Positions 48,405 through 56,979 of a stretch of 64,000 bases of DNA are shown piece after piece. Both the position numbers and the translations under genes were made by a program. The notes beneath the pieces are model-generated. The model did no database searches. It was not told the DNA's origin and worked only from the letters and a program-made list of their open reading frames with translations. Numbering within the stretch: the first letter of the stretch is position 1; every line of letters begins with the position of its first letter. The stretch is from DASYLJ01 sp036009625. GTDB lineage: Bacteria > Desulfobacterota > Binatia > DP-6. Location of the stretch: assembly GCA_036009625.1 (NCBI GenBank), contig DASYLJ010000193.1, forward strand, positions 1-64,000, in the 5' to 3' direction.

Positions 48405-50177
48405 ATGGGCCTCGCCAACCCGATCGGCGCGCTCGCGCTCGTGGCGGTGGCCGTGCTCGTCGCGCTCACGCTCCATCAGCGCCGCAGACGCGCACGACGC
48501 GTGTCGAGCCTCCTCCTCTGGCGACAGTTACCCACCGCTCCCGCCGAACGACGTCGCTTCCGTCCCGACCTGCTCTTCTTCCTGCAGCTGGCCATGCTGC
48601 TGGCGCTGATCGGCGGCTACGTGCGGCCGTATCTCGCGTCGTCGACGCCGCCCGCGTCGGGGACGGCGCTCGTCGTCGTGCTCGACTGCTCGGCCAGCAT
48701 GCAGGCGCGTGAAGCCGACGGCACGCGGTTCGAGCTGGCGCGCGACAAGGTGCGGGCGGTGATCGCAGCACAGGCGCAGGGCACGCGCATCATGCTGGTC
48801 TCGGCCGCCGAAAGACCGCACGTCGTGCTGCGATGGAGCGACGATGCTGCCCGCGTCGCCTCTGCGCTCGACGCGCTCGCACCGCTCGACACCCCGACCC
48901 GGCTCGAGCCTGCCGTCGAGCTCGCGCTCGGCGCCGCGAGTCGCAGCAACGGCGCGACAGTGCTCATTGCCACCGATCTGCCACCGGCGCCGCAGGTCCG
49001 CCGCGGCCCGGTGCGGTGGATCCAGGTCGGTGGCACCGCCGACAACGTCGCCATCACAGCGCTCACCGTCGACAGTCCACCCTTCGGCGACGGCCGCGAT
49101 CGACGCGTCCTGGCATTGGTGCAGAACTTCGGCGCCACCCCGCGCACGACCACCATCACCGCGACGATCGACGACGCGCCGTGGACGCAACGCACGCTCG
49201 AGCTGCCCGCGCGCGGCACGGAGCAGGTGCTGTTCGACGGCCCCCGTGGCTCCGGCGTCGTCCGCGTGCGCATCACCCCCGACGATGCGCTGCCCGTCGA
49301 CGACGAGGCCGTGGCCTGGCTGCCGCCACCCCACCCACTCGATCTGGTCCTGGTCACCGATGCCGACGCCATGGCGACCGCATTCTCGTCGCTGGTCGCA
49401 GCCCTGCCCGATGCACGCCTCGAGGTGGTGAACGCCGCGGGCTGGAGGGAACGCGGCGGCGCCTCGACAGGACAGGTGGCGCTCTTCGACCACGTCGCAC
49501 CCGACGGCAGCGGACCGGCGCTCTTCGTCGCACCACCGCCCGGCGACCCGATCTGTCGCGGCGCGCGACGGCTCGACGGTGCCGCCGCGATCGACTGGGA
49601 CGATACCCATCCCATCGTGCAGGGGCTCGACGCGCTGGAAGCGCTCGAGGTCGGCGACGTGACGCAGCTCGGCCGTCCGTCGTGGGCGCGTGTCGTCATC
49701 GACGCGGCCTCGCAACGCGCCACCTTTCCGCTGCTCACGGCCGGCGAGCGCGACGGCCATCGTCAGGCGTGCCTCGGCGCCGCCCTGCCCGTTCCGCTGA
49801 CGTCGTCGGACGCGCTGCCGCTGCTGATGGTGGCACTCGGCGCGTTGCGCTGGGCGTCGGCAGATACCGCCGAGACGCCACTGACCGTGGAGACTGGCGT
49901 TCCACTGCTGGTGACGGGTGAGCCGTCCGCGCTCCTCGTCGACCGCGTCGGCGTCCGTCGCGTGGCCCTCGGCGACGGCCGCGAGCGCCTCGTGCTGGCG
50001 AACCTCTTCGACGCCACCGAGTCGGACATCGGTCGCGACGGCGACGGCGACTGGCCGGCGCTGGCACCGCCTCGCCTGATCGCAGCCACCGCCGCGCCCC
50101 ACGAATTCGGGTGGTGGCTCTACGCCGTCGGCGCGGCACTCCTCGCCGTCGAATGGGCCGTGGGAGCACGTCGATGA
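48405..50177 (+). CDS. BatA/VWA-domain membrane protein
   Basis: A 590-residue protein of the BatA-like type. The N-terminal segment LANPIGALALVAVAVLVALT and a second helix (FFLQLAMLLALIGGYVRP) flank an Arg-rich loop, as in BatA N-terminal domains. A VWA domain follows (about 85-210) with MIDAS motif VVVLDCSASMQA and IATDLPP. Beta-rich sequence fills residues 215-560, and a last membrane helix (LYAVGAALLAVEWAVGA) ends it. It likely binds metal-dependent partners at the periplasmic face and is handled by MoxR. Confidence 0.85.
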   Translation: MGLANPIGALALVAVAVLVALTLHQRRRRARRVSSLLLWRQLPTAPAERRRFRPDLLFFLQLAMLLALIGGYVRPYLASSTPPASGTALVVVLDCSASMQAREADGTRFELARDKVRAVIAAQAQGTRIMLVSAAERPHVVLRWSDDAARVASALDALAPLDTPTRLEPAVELALGAASRSNGATVLIATDLPPAPQVRRGPVRWIQVGGTADNVAITALTVDSPPFGDGRDRRVLALVQNFGATPRTTTITATIDDAPWTQRTLELPARGTEQVLFDGPRGSGVVRVRITPDDALPVDDEAVAWLPPPHPLDLVLVTDADAMATAFSSLVAALPDARLEVVNAAGWRERGGASTGQVALFDHVAPDGSGPALFVAPPPGDPICRGARRLDGAAAIDWDDTHPIVQGLDALEALEVGDVTQLGRPSWARVVIDAASQRATFPLLTAGERDGHRQACLGAALPVPLTSSDALPLLMVALGALRWASADTAETPLTVETGVPLLVTGEPSALLVDRVGVRRVALGDGRERLVLANLFDATESDIGRDGDGDWPALAPPRLIAATAAPHEFGWWLYAVGAALLAVEWAVGARR

Positions 50178-52678
50178 CGCCGACGGTGCTCGAGCCGCGC
50201 ATGCTGCTCCTGCTGCTGGCGCTGCCGCTGCTCCTGATCGGCCTGCGCCGCGATCGGCGCCGAGCGGCCGCGCTGCGTGCGCTCGCCGCCACGGCTGTCG
50301 TCCTCGTGCTCGCCGGCGCGCGGCTGGAGCGCGATCGTGCGGCATCCGGCGCCTGTGTCATCGCCGCCATCGACGTGTCGCAGAGCGTGGGGCGCGCATC
50401 GCTCGCAACGGCGGCACGCGTGCTGCCGGCGCTCGACGGTATCCTCGGTCCCGACGATCTGCTCGGCGCCGTGGCGTTCGGCGGCCGCAGCCAGGTCATC
50501 GCACATCCCGCCGACGGTCGGCCCACCGTGTCGGCGCTGCTCGCCGATGCGGCGACCGCCGACGTCGACCCCGATGCCACGGACCTCGCCGCCGCATTGT
50601 CGACCGCCAGCGCACTGTGCCCGGACGATCGTCAGGCCACGCTCCTGCTGCTCAGCGATGGACGCGAGACGCGCGGCGATCTCGTCGCCGAAGCCGCGCT
50701 CGGTGCGTCCGCGATGGCCGTCTTCGCGGTCGAGCCCCAGGCGCCGGACCTGCCGCCGACGACGATCCGTCGGCTCCTCGTGCCGGCCACGGCATCGGCA
50801 GGGGCAGCGATCCCGATCGAAGCGGTGGTGGAGAACCACGCCCCGGCACCCGTCGAGGTCACCCTGACCCTCACCGCCAACGGCACCGTGGTCGCCGAGC
50901 GCGGCGCGACACTTCCGCCGGGAGCGAGCGTGGTAGGACTGCCGTGGCGGTCCGGTGCCCCCGGTCCGGTCGCGCTCGACGTGACGATCGGCGGACAGCC
51001 GCTCGCCGGCAGCGCGTCGGCCACGCTCACGGTGACGACGGCGCCGCACGTGCTCGTCGTCAGCGACCGCGAGCACTCCGTCGTCGCCGCAGCGCTGGCG
51101 GCGCGCGGCATGACCGTCACGCGGGTGCCGCCGCGGCGCCTCGGCCGGCTCGACGCCGTGCACGCGGTCGTCCTCGACGACGTCGGTCACGGCGGCTTCG
51201 CGCCTGGATCGCTGGAGACGCTGTCGCGCTGGGTCGCGCGTGGCGGTGCACTGGTCGTCACCGGCGGCCGGCATCTCTTCGGCGATCCCGGCTTCGTCGC
51301 CTCGCCGCTCGAGCCGCTGTTGCCGGTGACGCTGCAGTCGCAGGCACCGGAGCCGAAGGAGCGCGAGCCGATCGCGCTGTTCCTGGTCATCGATCGCTCC
51401 AACAGCATGGGCTACGGGCAGGGCGAGAAGATGGAGTACGCGCGACGCGCGGCGGTGGCCGTGCTGGAGCAGCTCGGGCCGCGCGATCTCGTCGGCGCGG
51501 TCGCGTTCGACTCGCAGCCCTACGAGCTGGGCGCGCTACGGCCCGCCGCGCACGGGCGCGCTGCGCTCGAGGAGCGCATCCGGGCGCTGCAGTACGGCGG
51601 CGGCACCGACTGGAAGGATGCGCTCGAGCTCGCCCGAAAACAGCTCGTCGCGGGCGGACGGCGGGTGCGTCACGTCATCCTGCTCACCGACGGCGACTCG
51701 AACCGTCGCGCCGACGATCACACGGCGCTGATCGCCGACCTCGCGCGCGACGGCATCACCGTCACCAGCATCCGCATCGGCTCCGACACGGTGAACCTCG
51801 AGCTGCTGCAGGACATCGCGCACGCCACCGGCGGCGAGTTCCACCACGTCGCCGATGCCGAGGCGCTGCCGCAGCTCATGATCCGCGACACGCGCCGCCT
51901 GATGGATGCGCCCGGCAGCCTGGTGAACGCGCCGGCGCGGATCGGCGAGACCGGGCCGATGCTCTCCGGGGTCGACGAGCGCGAGCTGCCGGCCGTCGCA
52001 CGCTGGGCCGTCACGCGGGCACGCCCCGAGGCGGAGATGCGCCTCTGGCTCGACACCGGCACGCGGCACGATCCGCTGCTCGCCACCTGGCAGGTCGAGC
52101 TGGGACGCGTCGCGGCGCTGCCCGTCGACTTCCAGTCGGGCGCCGCCGCGTGGGCGCAGTGGGACGGGTTCGGCAAGCTGTGGGCGCAGGTGGTGCACTG
52201 GGCGATGGCGCCCACGCTGCGCGGCGATCGGCGTCTCGTCGCACGGCGCGGCGTCGCCGGCCTCGAGGTGACGCTCGATACGGGAGCCGTGGAGGATGGA
52301 CCGTTCACGCTCCGTCTCGGCGGCAGCGACGACGTCGCGCTGCGGCCGATCGGCCCGCACACGTTCCGCGGCGTGGCCCCGGCGCTGCGCGCCGGCGTCG
52401 TCCCCGCGGTCCTGCGGACGGCGGTACGCGACGAGCCGTCGGCGCTCGTGGTCCCCGCGTCCGCCAGCGACGGTCGCGAGCTGCGACACGTCGGCGCCGA
52501 CCTGCCGCTCCTGCAGGCGGTCGCGGTGCGAACCGGTGGCGCCGTCGATCCGCCGCTCGACGCCCTCGTCGCCGCGCGCCCGGGTGCCGTGCGCGAAGCC
52601 ATTCCGCTGGCGCCGTTCCTGATCCCGCTGGCGTTGCTGGCACTCCTCGCCGACATCGCGCTGCGACGCTTCTCCTGA
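50174..52678 (+). CDS. Large membrane protein with two VWA domains and a GATase-like domain
   Basis: An 834-residue protein. N-terminal helices (LLLLLALPLLLIGL and AATAVVLVLAG) lead to a first VWA domain with D67-V-S-Q-S, then an Ig-like region, then a glutamine-amidotransferase-like segment (HVLVVSDREHSVV, GGALVVTGGRHLF) and a second VWA with D407-R-S-N-S in LFLVIDRSNSMGYG. It ends with a helix LIPLALLALLADIALRRFS. It is the last gene of the MoxR operon and overlaps the previous one as ATGA. Proteins of this layout are widespread but uncharacterised; it may form a surface or envelope-quality complex. Confidence 0.83.
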   Translation: MTPTVLEPRMLLLLLALPLLLIGLRRDRRRAAALRALAATAVVLVLAGARLERDRAASGACVIAAIDVSQSVGRASLATAARVLPALDGILGPDDLLGAVAFGGRSQVIAHPADGRPTVSALLADAATADVDPDATDLAAALSTASALCPDDRQATLLLLSDGRETRGDLVAEAALGASAMAVFAVEPQAPDLPPTTIRRLLVPATASAGAAIPIEAVVENHAPAPVEVTLTLTANGTVVAERGATLPPGASVVGLPWRSGAPGPVALDVTIGGQPLAGSASATLTVTTAPHVLVVSDREHSVVAAALAARGMTVTRVPPRRLGRLDAVHAVVLDDVGHGGFAPGSLETLSRWVARGGALVVTGGRHLFGDPGFVASPLEPLLPVTLQSQAPEPKEREPIALFLVIDRSNSMGYGQGEKMEYARRAAVAVLEQLGPRDLVGAVAFDSQPYELGALRPAAHGRAALEERIRALQYGGGTDWKDALELARKQLVAGGRRVRHVILLTDGDSNRRADDHTALIADLARDGITVTSIRIGSDTVNLELLQDIAHATGGEFHHVADAEALPQLMIRDTRRLMDAPGSLVNAPARIGETGPMLSGVDERELPAVARWAVTRARPEAEMRLWLDTGTRHDPLLATWQVELGRVAALPVDFQSGAAAWAQWDGFGKLWAQVVHWAMAPTLRGDRRLVARRGVAGLEVTLDTGAVEDGPFTLRLGGSDDVALRPIGPHTFRGVAPALRAGVVPAVLRTAVRDEPSALVVPASASDGRELRHVGADLPLLQAVAVRTGGAVDPPLDALVAARPGAVREAIPLAPFLIPLALLALLADIALRRFS

Positions 52679-52687
52679 GCCCGGACG

Positions 52688-52717
52688 TTGCGCGGGCGCG
52701 GCGGGCTGTGCTTCGGT
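52688..52717 (+). promoter_or_regulatory. Leaderless promoter candidate of the CoA ligase
   Basis: TTGCGC (52688-52693), an 18-base spacer, TTCGGT (52712-52717), 8 bases to ATG 52726. The -10 is weak; spacing matches the other leaderless promoters. Confidence 0.4.
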
Positions 52718-52725
52718 GCGACCGC

Positions 52726-54408
52726 ATGACCTTCGCCGATCTGCTCCGCGCGCACGTAGCCGACCCCACGACCGCGTCCCGCCCGTTCCTCCGCTTCGAG
52801 GACCAGACGCTCACCTTCGCCGACACCGCGCGCGCCGCCGCACGCCATGCGAATCTGTTCCTGGCGCACCGCGATCCATCGCGACCGTTCCACATCGGCC
52901 TGCTGCTGGAGAACCGGCCCGAGTTCGTGCTCGCGCAACTCGGTGCCGCCATGGCGGGCGCGGTCATCGTCGGCCTCAATCCGACGCGACGGGGCGCGCC
53001 GCTGGCGCGCGACGTCGAGCACAGCGACTGCCAGCTCGTCGTCACCGAGGAGAAGTTCGCCGGCGCGCTGGCCGAGGCGCTCGCCACACCGGGCGCTCCG
53101 TCGCCGCGTGTCGTGGTCGTCGAGGATGGGCTCGCCGAGGCACTCGAAGCACAGCCCGACACCGATCCCGCGCGGCCCGTCGACGACGACGACCTCTGCC
53201 TCATCGTGTTCACGTCAGGCACCACGTCGGGACCGAAGGGCGTGCTGCGGAGCCACGGCAAGCTCACGATGATGTCGCAGGGCGCCGTCTACATGGTGGC
53301 GCAGGCCACCGCCGACGACGTCGTCTACTGCGCCATGCCGCTGTTCCACGCCAACGCGCAGATCCTCGCACTCGGCGTCGCGCTGGCGGCGGGCGGCACG
53401 CTCGTGCTGGCGCGTCGCTTCCACAAGTCGCGCTTCCTCGACGACGTCCGTCGCTACGGCTGCACGCTGTTCAACTACGTCGGCAGCCCGCTGGCCTACA
53501 TCATGGACACGCCCGAACGTCCCGACGACGCCGACAACCCGCTGCGGCTCGCCTACGGCAACGAGGGCCCGCGCCAGTATCTCGACGCCTTCGCGAAACG
53601 CTTCGGCTGCCGCGTCATCGACTCGTACGGTGCCAGCGAGGTGGGCGTGACGTTCACTCGCACCGACGGCGATCCGCCCGGCGCGCTCGGGGTCGCGGGA
53701 CCCGGCGTCGCCGTCCTCGACGAGGAGGGCAACGAGTGCCCGCGTGCACGCTTCGACGCGCAGGGCCGCCTCACGAATGCGGAGGAGGCCATCGGCGAGA
53801 TCGTCAACACGTCGGGCACGGGGCTCTTCGAGGGCTACTACAAGAACGAGGAGGCGACGCAGGCGCGCACGCGCGGCGGCCGCTTCCACACCGGCGACCT
53901 CGGCTACCGCGACGACGCCGGCTACATCTACTTCGCCGGTCGCGACATCGAGTGGCTCCGCGTCGACGGCGAGAACTTCCTGGCCCGTCCCATCGAGGTG
54001 ATCCTGCAGCGGCATCCCGACGTCTTCATGGTCGCCGTCTACGGCGTGCCGGACGCGGACGCGGGCGATCGGGTCATGGGGGCGCTCGCCCTGCGTGACG
54101 GCGCCATCTTCGATCCCGACGCCTTCACGCGGTTCCTCGATGCCCAGCCCGACCTCTCGACGAAATGGCGACCCACCTGGGTGCGCATCGTCCCCGAGCT
54201 GCAGCGCTCGGAGACCAACAAGGTCATGAAGCGCGACCTGCAGCGCGCCGGCTTCCTCGCCGTCGACGGCCCCGAGACGCTGTGGTGGCAGCCACGCGGT
54301 GCGACCACCTTCACCCGCTTCGGTCCGACCGAGCTGGCGACGCTGCGCGCGCAGTTCGAGCGCGCCGGAAACGCCGGCAGGCTGCAACCTTGGACAGCTG
54401 CCCCTTGA
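52726..54408 (+). CDS. AMP-forming acyl-CoA synthetase
   Basis: A 560-residue ligase. The P-loop is VFTSGTTSGPKG (one residue different from the usual SGTTGxPKG), then IDSYGASEVGVTF, FHTGDLGYRDDAGYIYFAGR with hinge DNA-like GRDIEWLRVDGENF, and a C-terminal ETNKVMKRDL where the catalytic Lys is K in NKVMK. It resembles FadD17-like or bile-acid/sterol CoA ligases (FATP type). It activates a carboxylic acid with ATP. Its stop codon lies inside the -35 of the amidohydrolase promoter that follows. Confidence 0.88.
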   Translation: MTFADLLRAHVADPTTASRPFLRFEDQTLTFADTARAAARHANLFLAHRDPSRPFHIGLLLENRPEFVLAQLGAAMAGAVIVGLNPTRRGAPLARDVEHSDCQLVVTEEKFAGALAEALATPGAPSPRVVVVEDGLAEALEAQPDTDPARPVDDDDLCLIVFTSGTTSGPKGVLRSHGKLTMMSQGAVYMVAQATADDVVYCAMPLFHANAQILALGVALAAGGTLVLARRFHKSRFLDDVRRYGCTLFNYVGSPLAYIMDTPERPDDADNPLRLAYGNEGPRQYLDAFAKRFGCRVIDSYGASEVGVTFTRTDGDPPGALGVAGPGVAVLDEEGNECPRARFDAQGRLTNAEEAIGEIVNTSGTGLFEGYYKNEEATQARTRGGRFHTGDLGYRDDAGYIYFAGRDIEWLRVDGENFLARPIEVILQRHPDVFMVAVYGVPDADAGDRVMGALALRDGAIFDPDAFTRFLDAQPDLSTKWRPTWVRIVPELQRSETNKVMKRDLQRAGFLAVDGPETLWWQPRGATTFTRFGPTELATLRAQFERAGNAGRLQPWTAAP

Positions 54409-54434
54409 AACGAACGATCGTTTGTTCGTATCTT
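54405..54434 (+). promoter_or_regulatory. Promoter with CAAACG-type operator, site 5
   Basis: TTGAAA (54405-54410), an 18-base spacer and TATCTT (54429-54434). The operator ACGAACG-AT-CGTTTGT (54410-54425) differs at one left-arm base from site 2. Unlike the other sites the leader is longer (23 bases) and has GGGAGG. The -35 overlaps the TGA of the upstream ligase. Confidence 0.72.
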
Positions 54435-54457
54435 CGCCGCCGGGAGGACTCCGGAAG

Positions 54458-55579
54458 ATGGCCCGCGAATACCGACTGATCTCCGCCGACTCGCACGTAC
54501 TCGAGCCGCCGCACATCTGGACGACGTACATGGCGAAGAAGTTCCACGAGAAGGTGCCGCGCGTCGTGTCCGACGGCGAGGGCGGCGAGGCGTGGCAGTT
54601 CTCGCCCGGCATCCCCCCGGCCCCCATCGGCATCTACGCCTCGGCGGGGCGCAAGCACGAAGAGGTGCGCTGGACGGGCGTCACGTTCGCGGCGGCCAAC
54701 CAGGGCAACTTCCGTGGCGGCCCGCGCATCGAGGAGATGGACTACGACGGCGTCGACGCCGAGGTGCTCTTCGGCTCGGCGCGCATGATGAGCCACTTCT
54801 ACTCGGACGACGATCCCGAGTTTCAGCTCGCCGGCGTCCAGGCCTACAACAACTGGCTCGCCGAAGAGGTCGTGAGCGTCGACCCGTCACGCCTGATCGG
54901 GCTCGCGTGCATCCCGGCCCTCGGCGTCGAGGCGGCCATCAAGGAGATGGACCGCTGCCTCAAGATGGGCTTCCGCGGCGCGTGGCTGAACACCTTGCCG
55001 AGCGTCGGCGACAAGATCCGTCCCGAGGACGATCCGTTCTGGGACGCGGCGCAGGCGAACGGAATACCCGTCCACTTCCACGTGCGCGTCATGCGCAAGA
55101 TCAACAAGCCGAAGCCGAAGGGCGCGCGCGGCGACGATCTGACCGGCCTCGCCAACGTCGGCGCGGCCGACATGATCACCGACATGCCGGAGATCATCAG
55201 CTCGGGCGTGCACGATCGCTTCCCCGATCTCACCTGGGTGGCGGTCGAGGCCGGCGCCGGCTGGATCCCCTACATCCTCGAGCAGCTCGACGATCGCTGG
55301 TGGCGCAACCGCTGGTGGCTGCCCACCAAGCTCAAGCACGAGCCCAGCTACTACTACCACCGCAACTGGCGCTCGAGCTTCATGATCGACAACTACGCCG
55401 TCAAGAACCGCCACACGATCGGCGTCGACAACATCATGTGGTCGTCCGACTACCCGCACCACGGCTGCGACTGGCCGGAGACGCGCCGCGTGGTCGACGA
55501 CATGTTCCGCGACGTCTCGCAGGAAGAGCGCAACAAGATGTGCGCTCTGAACGCCGCGAAGCTCTACAAGCTCGTCTGA
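54458..55579 (+). CDS. Amidohydrolase (amidohydrolase_2 family)
   Basis: A 373-residue metal-dependent hydrolase or decarboxylase. The N-terminal SADSHVLEPPHIW gives a D-x-H metal motif variant; PVHFHVRV supplies further His; WSSDYPHHGCDWP near residue 330 carries the conserved Asp. Family members hydrolyse C-C, C-N or ring bonds, including ring cleavage products. It is controlled by operator site 5, tying it to the P450-ligase regulon. ATG 54458 follows a good Shine-Dalgarno. Confidence 0.87.
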   Translation: MAREYRLISADSHVLEPPHIWTTYMAKKFHEKVPRVVSDGEGGEAWQFSPGIPPAPIGIYASAGRKHEEVRWTGVTFAAANQGNFRGGPRIEEMDYDGVDAEVLFGSARMMSHFYSDDDPEFQLAGVQAYNNWLAEEVVSVDPSRLIGLACIPALGVEAAIKEMDRCLKMGFRGAWLNTLPSVGDKIRPEDDPFWDAAQANGIPVHFHVRVMRKINKPKPKGARGDDLTGLANVGAADMITDMPEIISSGVHDRFPDLTWVAVEAGAGWIPYILEQLDDRWWRNRWWLPTKLKHEPSYYYHRNWRSSFMIDNYAVKNRHTIGVDNIMWSSDYPHHGCDWPETRRVVDDMFRDVSQEERNKMCALNAAKLYKLV

Positions 55580-55585
55580 CGAGAC

Positions 55586-55615
55586 GGCCGGCCCGAGACA
55601 CGTCTCGGGTCGGCC
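55586..55615. terminator. Bidirectional hairpin between convergent genes
   Basis: GGCCGGCCCGAGAC pairs with GTCTCGGGTCGGCC, with one G-U pair, around a very short AC centre (in practice a 4-base loop). CTCTC follows. It fills the gap between the amidohydrolase and the converging EfpL gene. Confidence 0.7.
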
Positions 55616-55618
55616 CTC

Positions 55619-56191
55619 TCAGCTCTTCGCGCGGCTGACGAAGCGCGCTTCGCGCGTGTCGACGATGACCAGCTCGTCCGACTCGAGATACGACGGCACC
55701 TGGATGACGAGCCCGGTTTCGAGCGTCGCGGGCTTGGTCTGCGCCTGCGCGGTGGCGCCCTTCAGTGCCGGCGCGGTCTCGGTGACGAGCAGCACGACGG
55801 TCATCGGCAGGTCGATCGAGATGACGCGGCCGTTGAACACCACGGAGCGGATGCCCTCGAGGCCTTCCTTCAGGTAGCCCGCCGGGTCGCCGACGTCGTC
55901 GCGCGACAGCGAGAACTGCTCGTAGCTCTGGCTGTCCATGAAGTGCATGCCCTCGTCGTCGGAATAGAGGAACTGCACCGGACGCAGCTCGAGGTTGGGC
56001 TCCTCGATCTTGTCGCCGCCGCGGAACGTCTTGTCGAGCACCTGACCGGTGCGGAGGTTCCGGACCCGGATCTTGCTGAGCGAGCTGGCGCCCCGGGCCG
56101 ACGGCGACTGCACGTGCACGTCGAGAATGGTGAAGGGGTCGCCGTCGATGAGGATGCGGGCCCCGCGCTTGAAATCACCCGTGGAAATCAC
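55619..56191 (-). CDS. yeiP: Elongation factor P-like protein, EfpL/YeiP subfamily
   Basis: A 190-residue three-domain EF-P homologue: KOW-like domain (1-65), OB domain II (about 70-130) and OB domain III (to 190). The loop that enters the ribosome reads QSPSARGASS with Arg33 at its tip, and the C-terminus has KPATLETGLVIQVPSYL. Both match E. coli YeiP (EfpL) rather than the Lys-loop EF-P. It should relieve stalling at certain proline-type motifs; whether it is the only EF-P here cannot be known. GTG 56191 follows AGGAA. It lies 11 bases after the MerR gene, in one operon. Confidence 0.85.
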   Translation of the reverse strand: MISTGDFKRGARILIDGDPFTILDVHVQSPSARGASSLSKIRVRNLRTGQVLDKTFRGGDKIEEPNLELRPVQFLYSDDEGMHFMDSQSYEQFSLSRDDVGDPAGYLKEGLEGIRSVVFNGRVISIDLPMTVVLLVTETAPALKGATAQAQTKPATLETGLVIQVPSYLESDELVIVDTREARFVSRAKS

Positions 56192-56202
56192 GGGGGTGGT
56201 TC

Positions 56203-56979
56203 CTAGCGGATTCGGGGCGGGACACCAACCGCTTTCTGCGACGCCTCCTCGGGCTCCTCGGCGTCGGACGGCCCGCCCTGCGCGATGTAGCGCAGCAGCG
56301 TGGCCTTGCGGAGCTCGGCGACGAGCTCGTTCATGATCGTGATGCCGTCCTCGGCCATGCGCGCCGAGGTTTCGGTGTCGACCTTGCCGGTGACGCCGGC
56401 CGTGAAGATGCGTATCTCCTCGCGCGCGAGCCACTGCACCATCTCGAGGTAGAGGCGCAGGTTCTGCGTGCCGATGCCGAGCGCCTCGGTGAAGCCGGCG
56501 CGGCGCACGCGCCCCCACAGCTCGACGACGCGGATGCCGTCCGGCTCGATCCACTGCTTGCCGTTGCGCGTGGCGACCGTGATCACCCCGATGTCGGCCA
56601 TCTCGCGGATCTCGGTCGCACGCAGTCCCACGCGCTTGGCGACGGCGCTCAATATCTCGGGCGGACGCGGCGCGCCGTCGACGACCTGCGAGAACACCTT
56701 GCCCTCGAGGTCGTGCAGCGTCCGGACCTCGGCGTCCGGCAGCGGCACGTCGCCGGTGACGACCGCCTTGATGACGTGCAGTGGCAGGAACCGCTTCTGC
56801 TGCAGCTCGCGGATCGCTCGCAGCCGTTCGACGAACTCGGGCCCGTACCACGCGGTGTTGCGTCGCGGGCGCTCCGGCTCGGGCAGGAGCCCTTCACGGA
56901 TGTAGTAGCGGATGGTCTCCCGCCCCACACCCGTGAGACGCTCGAGGTCCCGCATCCGGAAGCGCCCGGCGTCGCTCAC
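56203..56979 (-). CDS. MerR-family regulator
   Basis: A 258-residue MerR regulator. The DNA-binding winged helix is at about 9-75 (RDLERLTGVGRETIRYYIREG, LLPEPERPRRNTAWYGPEF). The C-terminal 180 residues are larger than in metal sensors, with segments EMADIGVITVATRNGKQWIEP and RIFTAGVTGKVDTETSARM, resembling a second winged-helix plus effector domain. No paired metal-binding Cys are seen. GTG 56979 overlaps the diiron gene stop (GTGA). It probably regulates the operon that it sits in. Confidence 0.85.
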   Translation of the reverse strand: MSDAGRFRMRDLERLTGVGRETIRYYIREGLLPEPERPRRNTAWYGPEFVERLRAIRELQQKRFLPLHVIKAVVTGDVPLPDAEVRTLHDLEGKVFSQVVDGAPRPPEILSAVAKRVGLRATEIREMADIGVITVATRNGKQWIEPDGIRVVELWGRVRRAGFTEALGIGTQNLRLYLEMVQWLAREEIRIFTAGVTGKVDTETSARMAEDGITIMNELVAELRKATLLRYIAQGGPSDAEEPEEASQKAVGVPPRIR

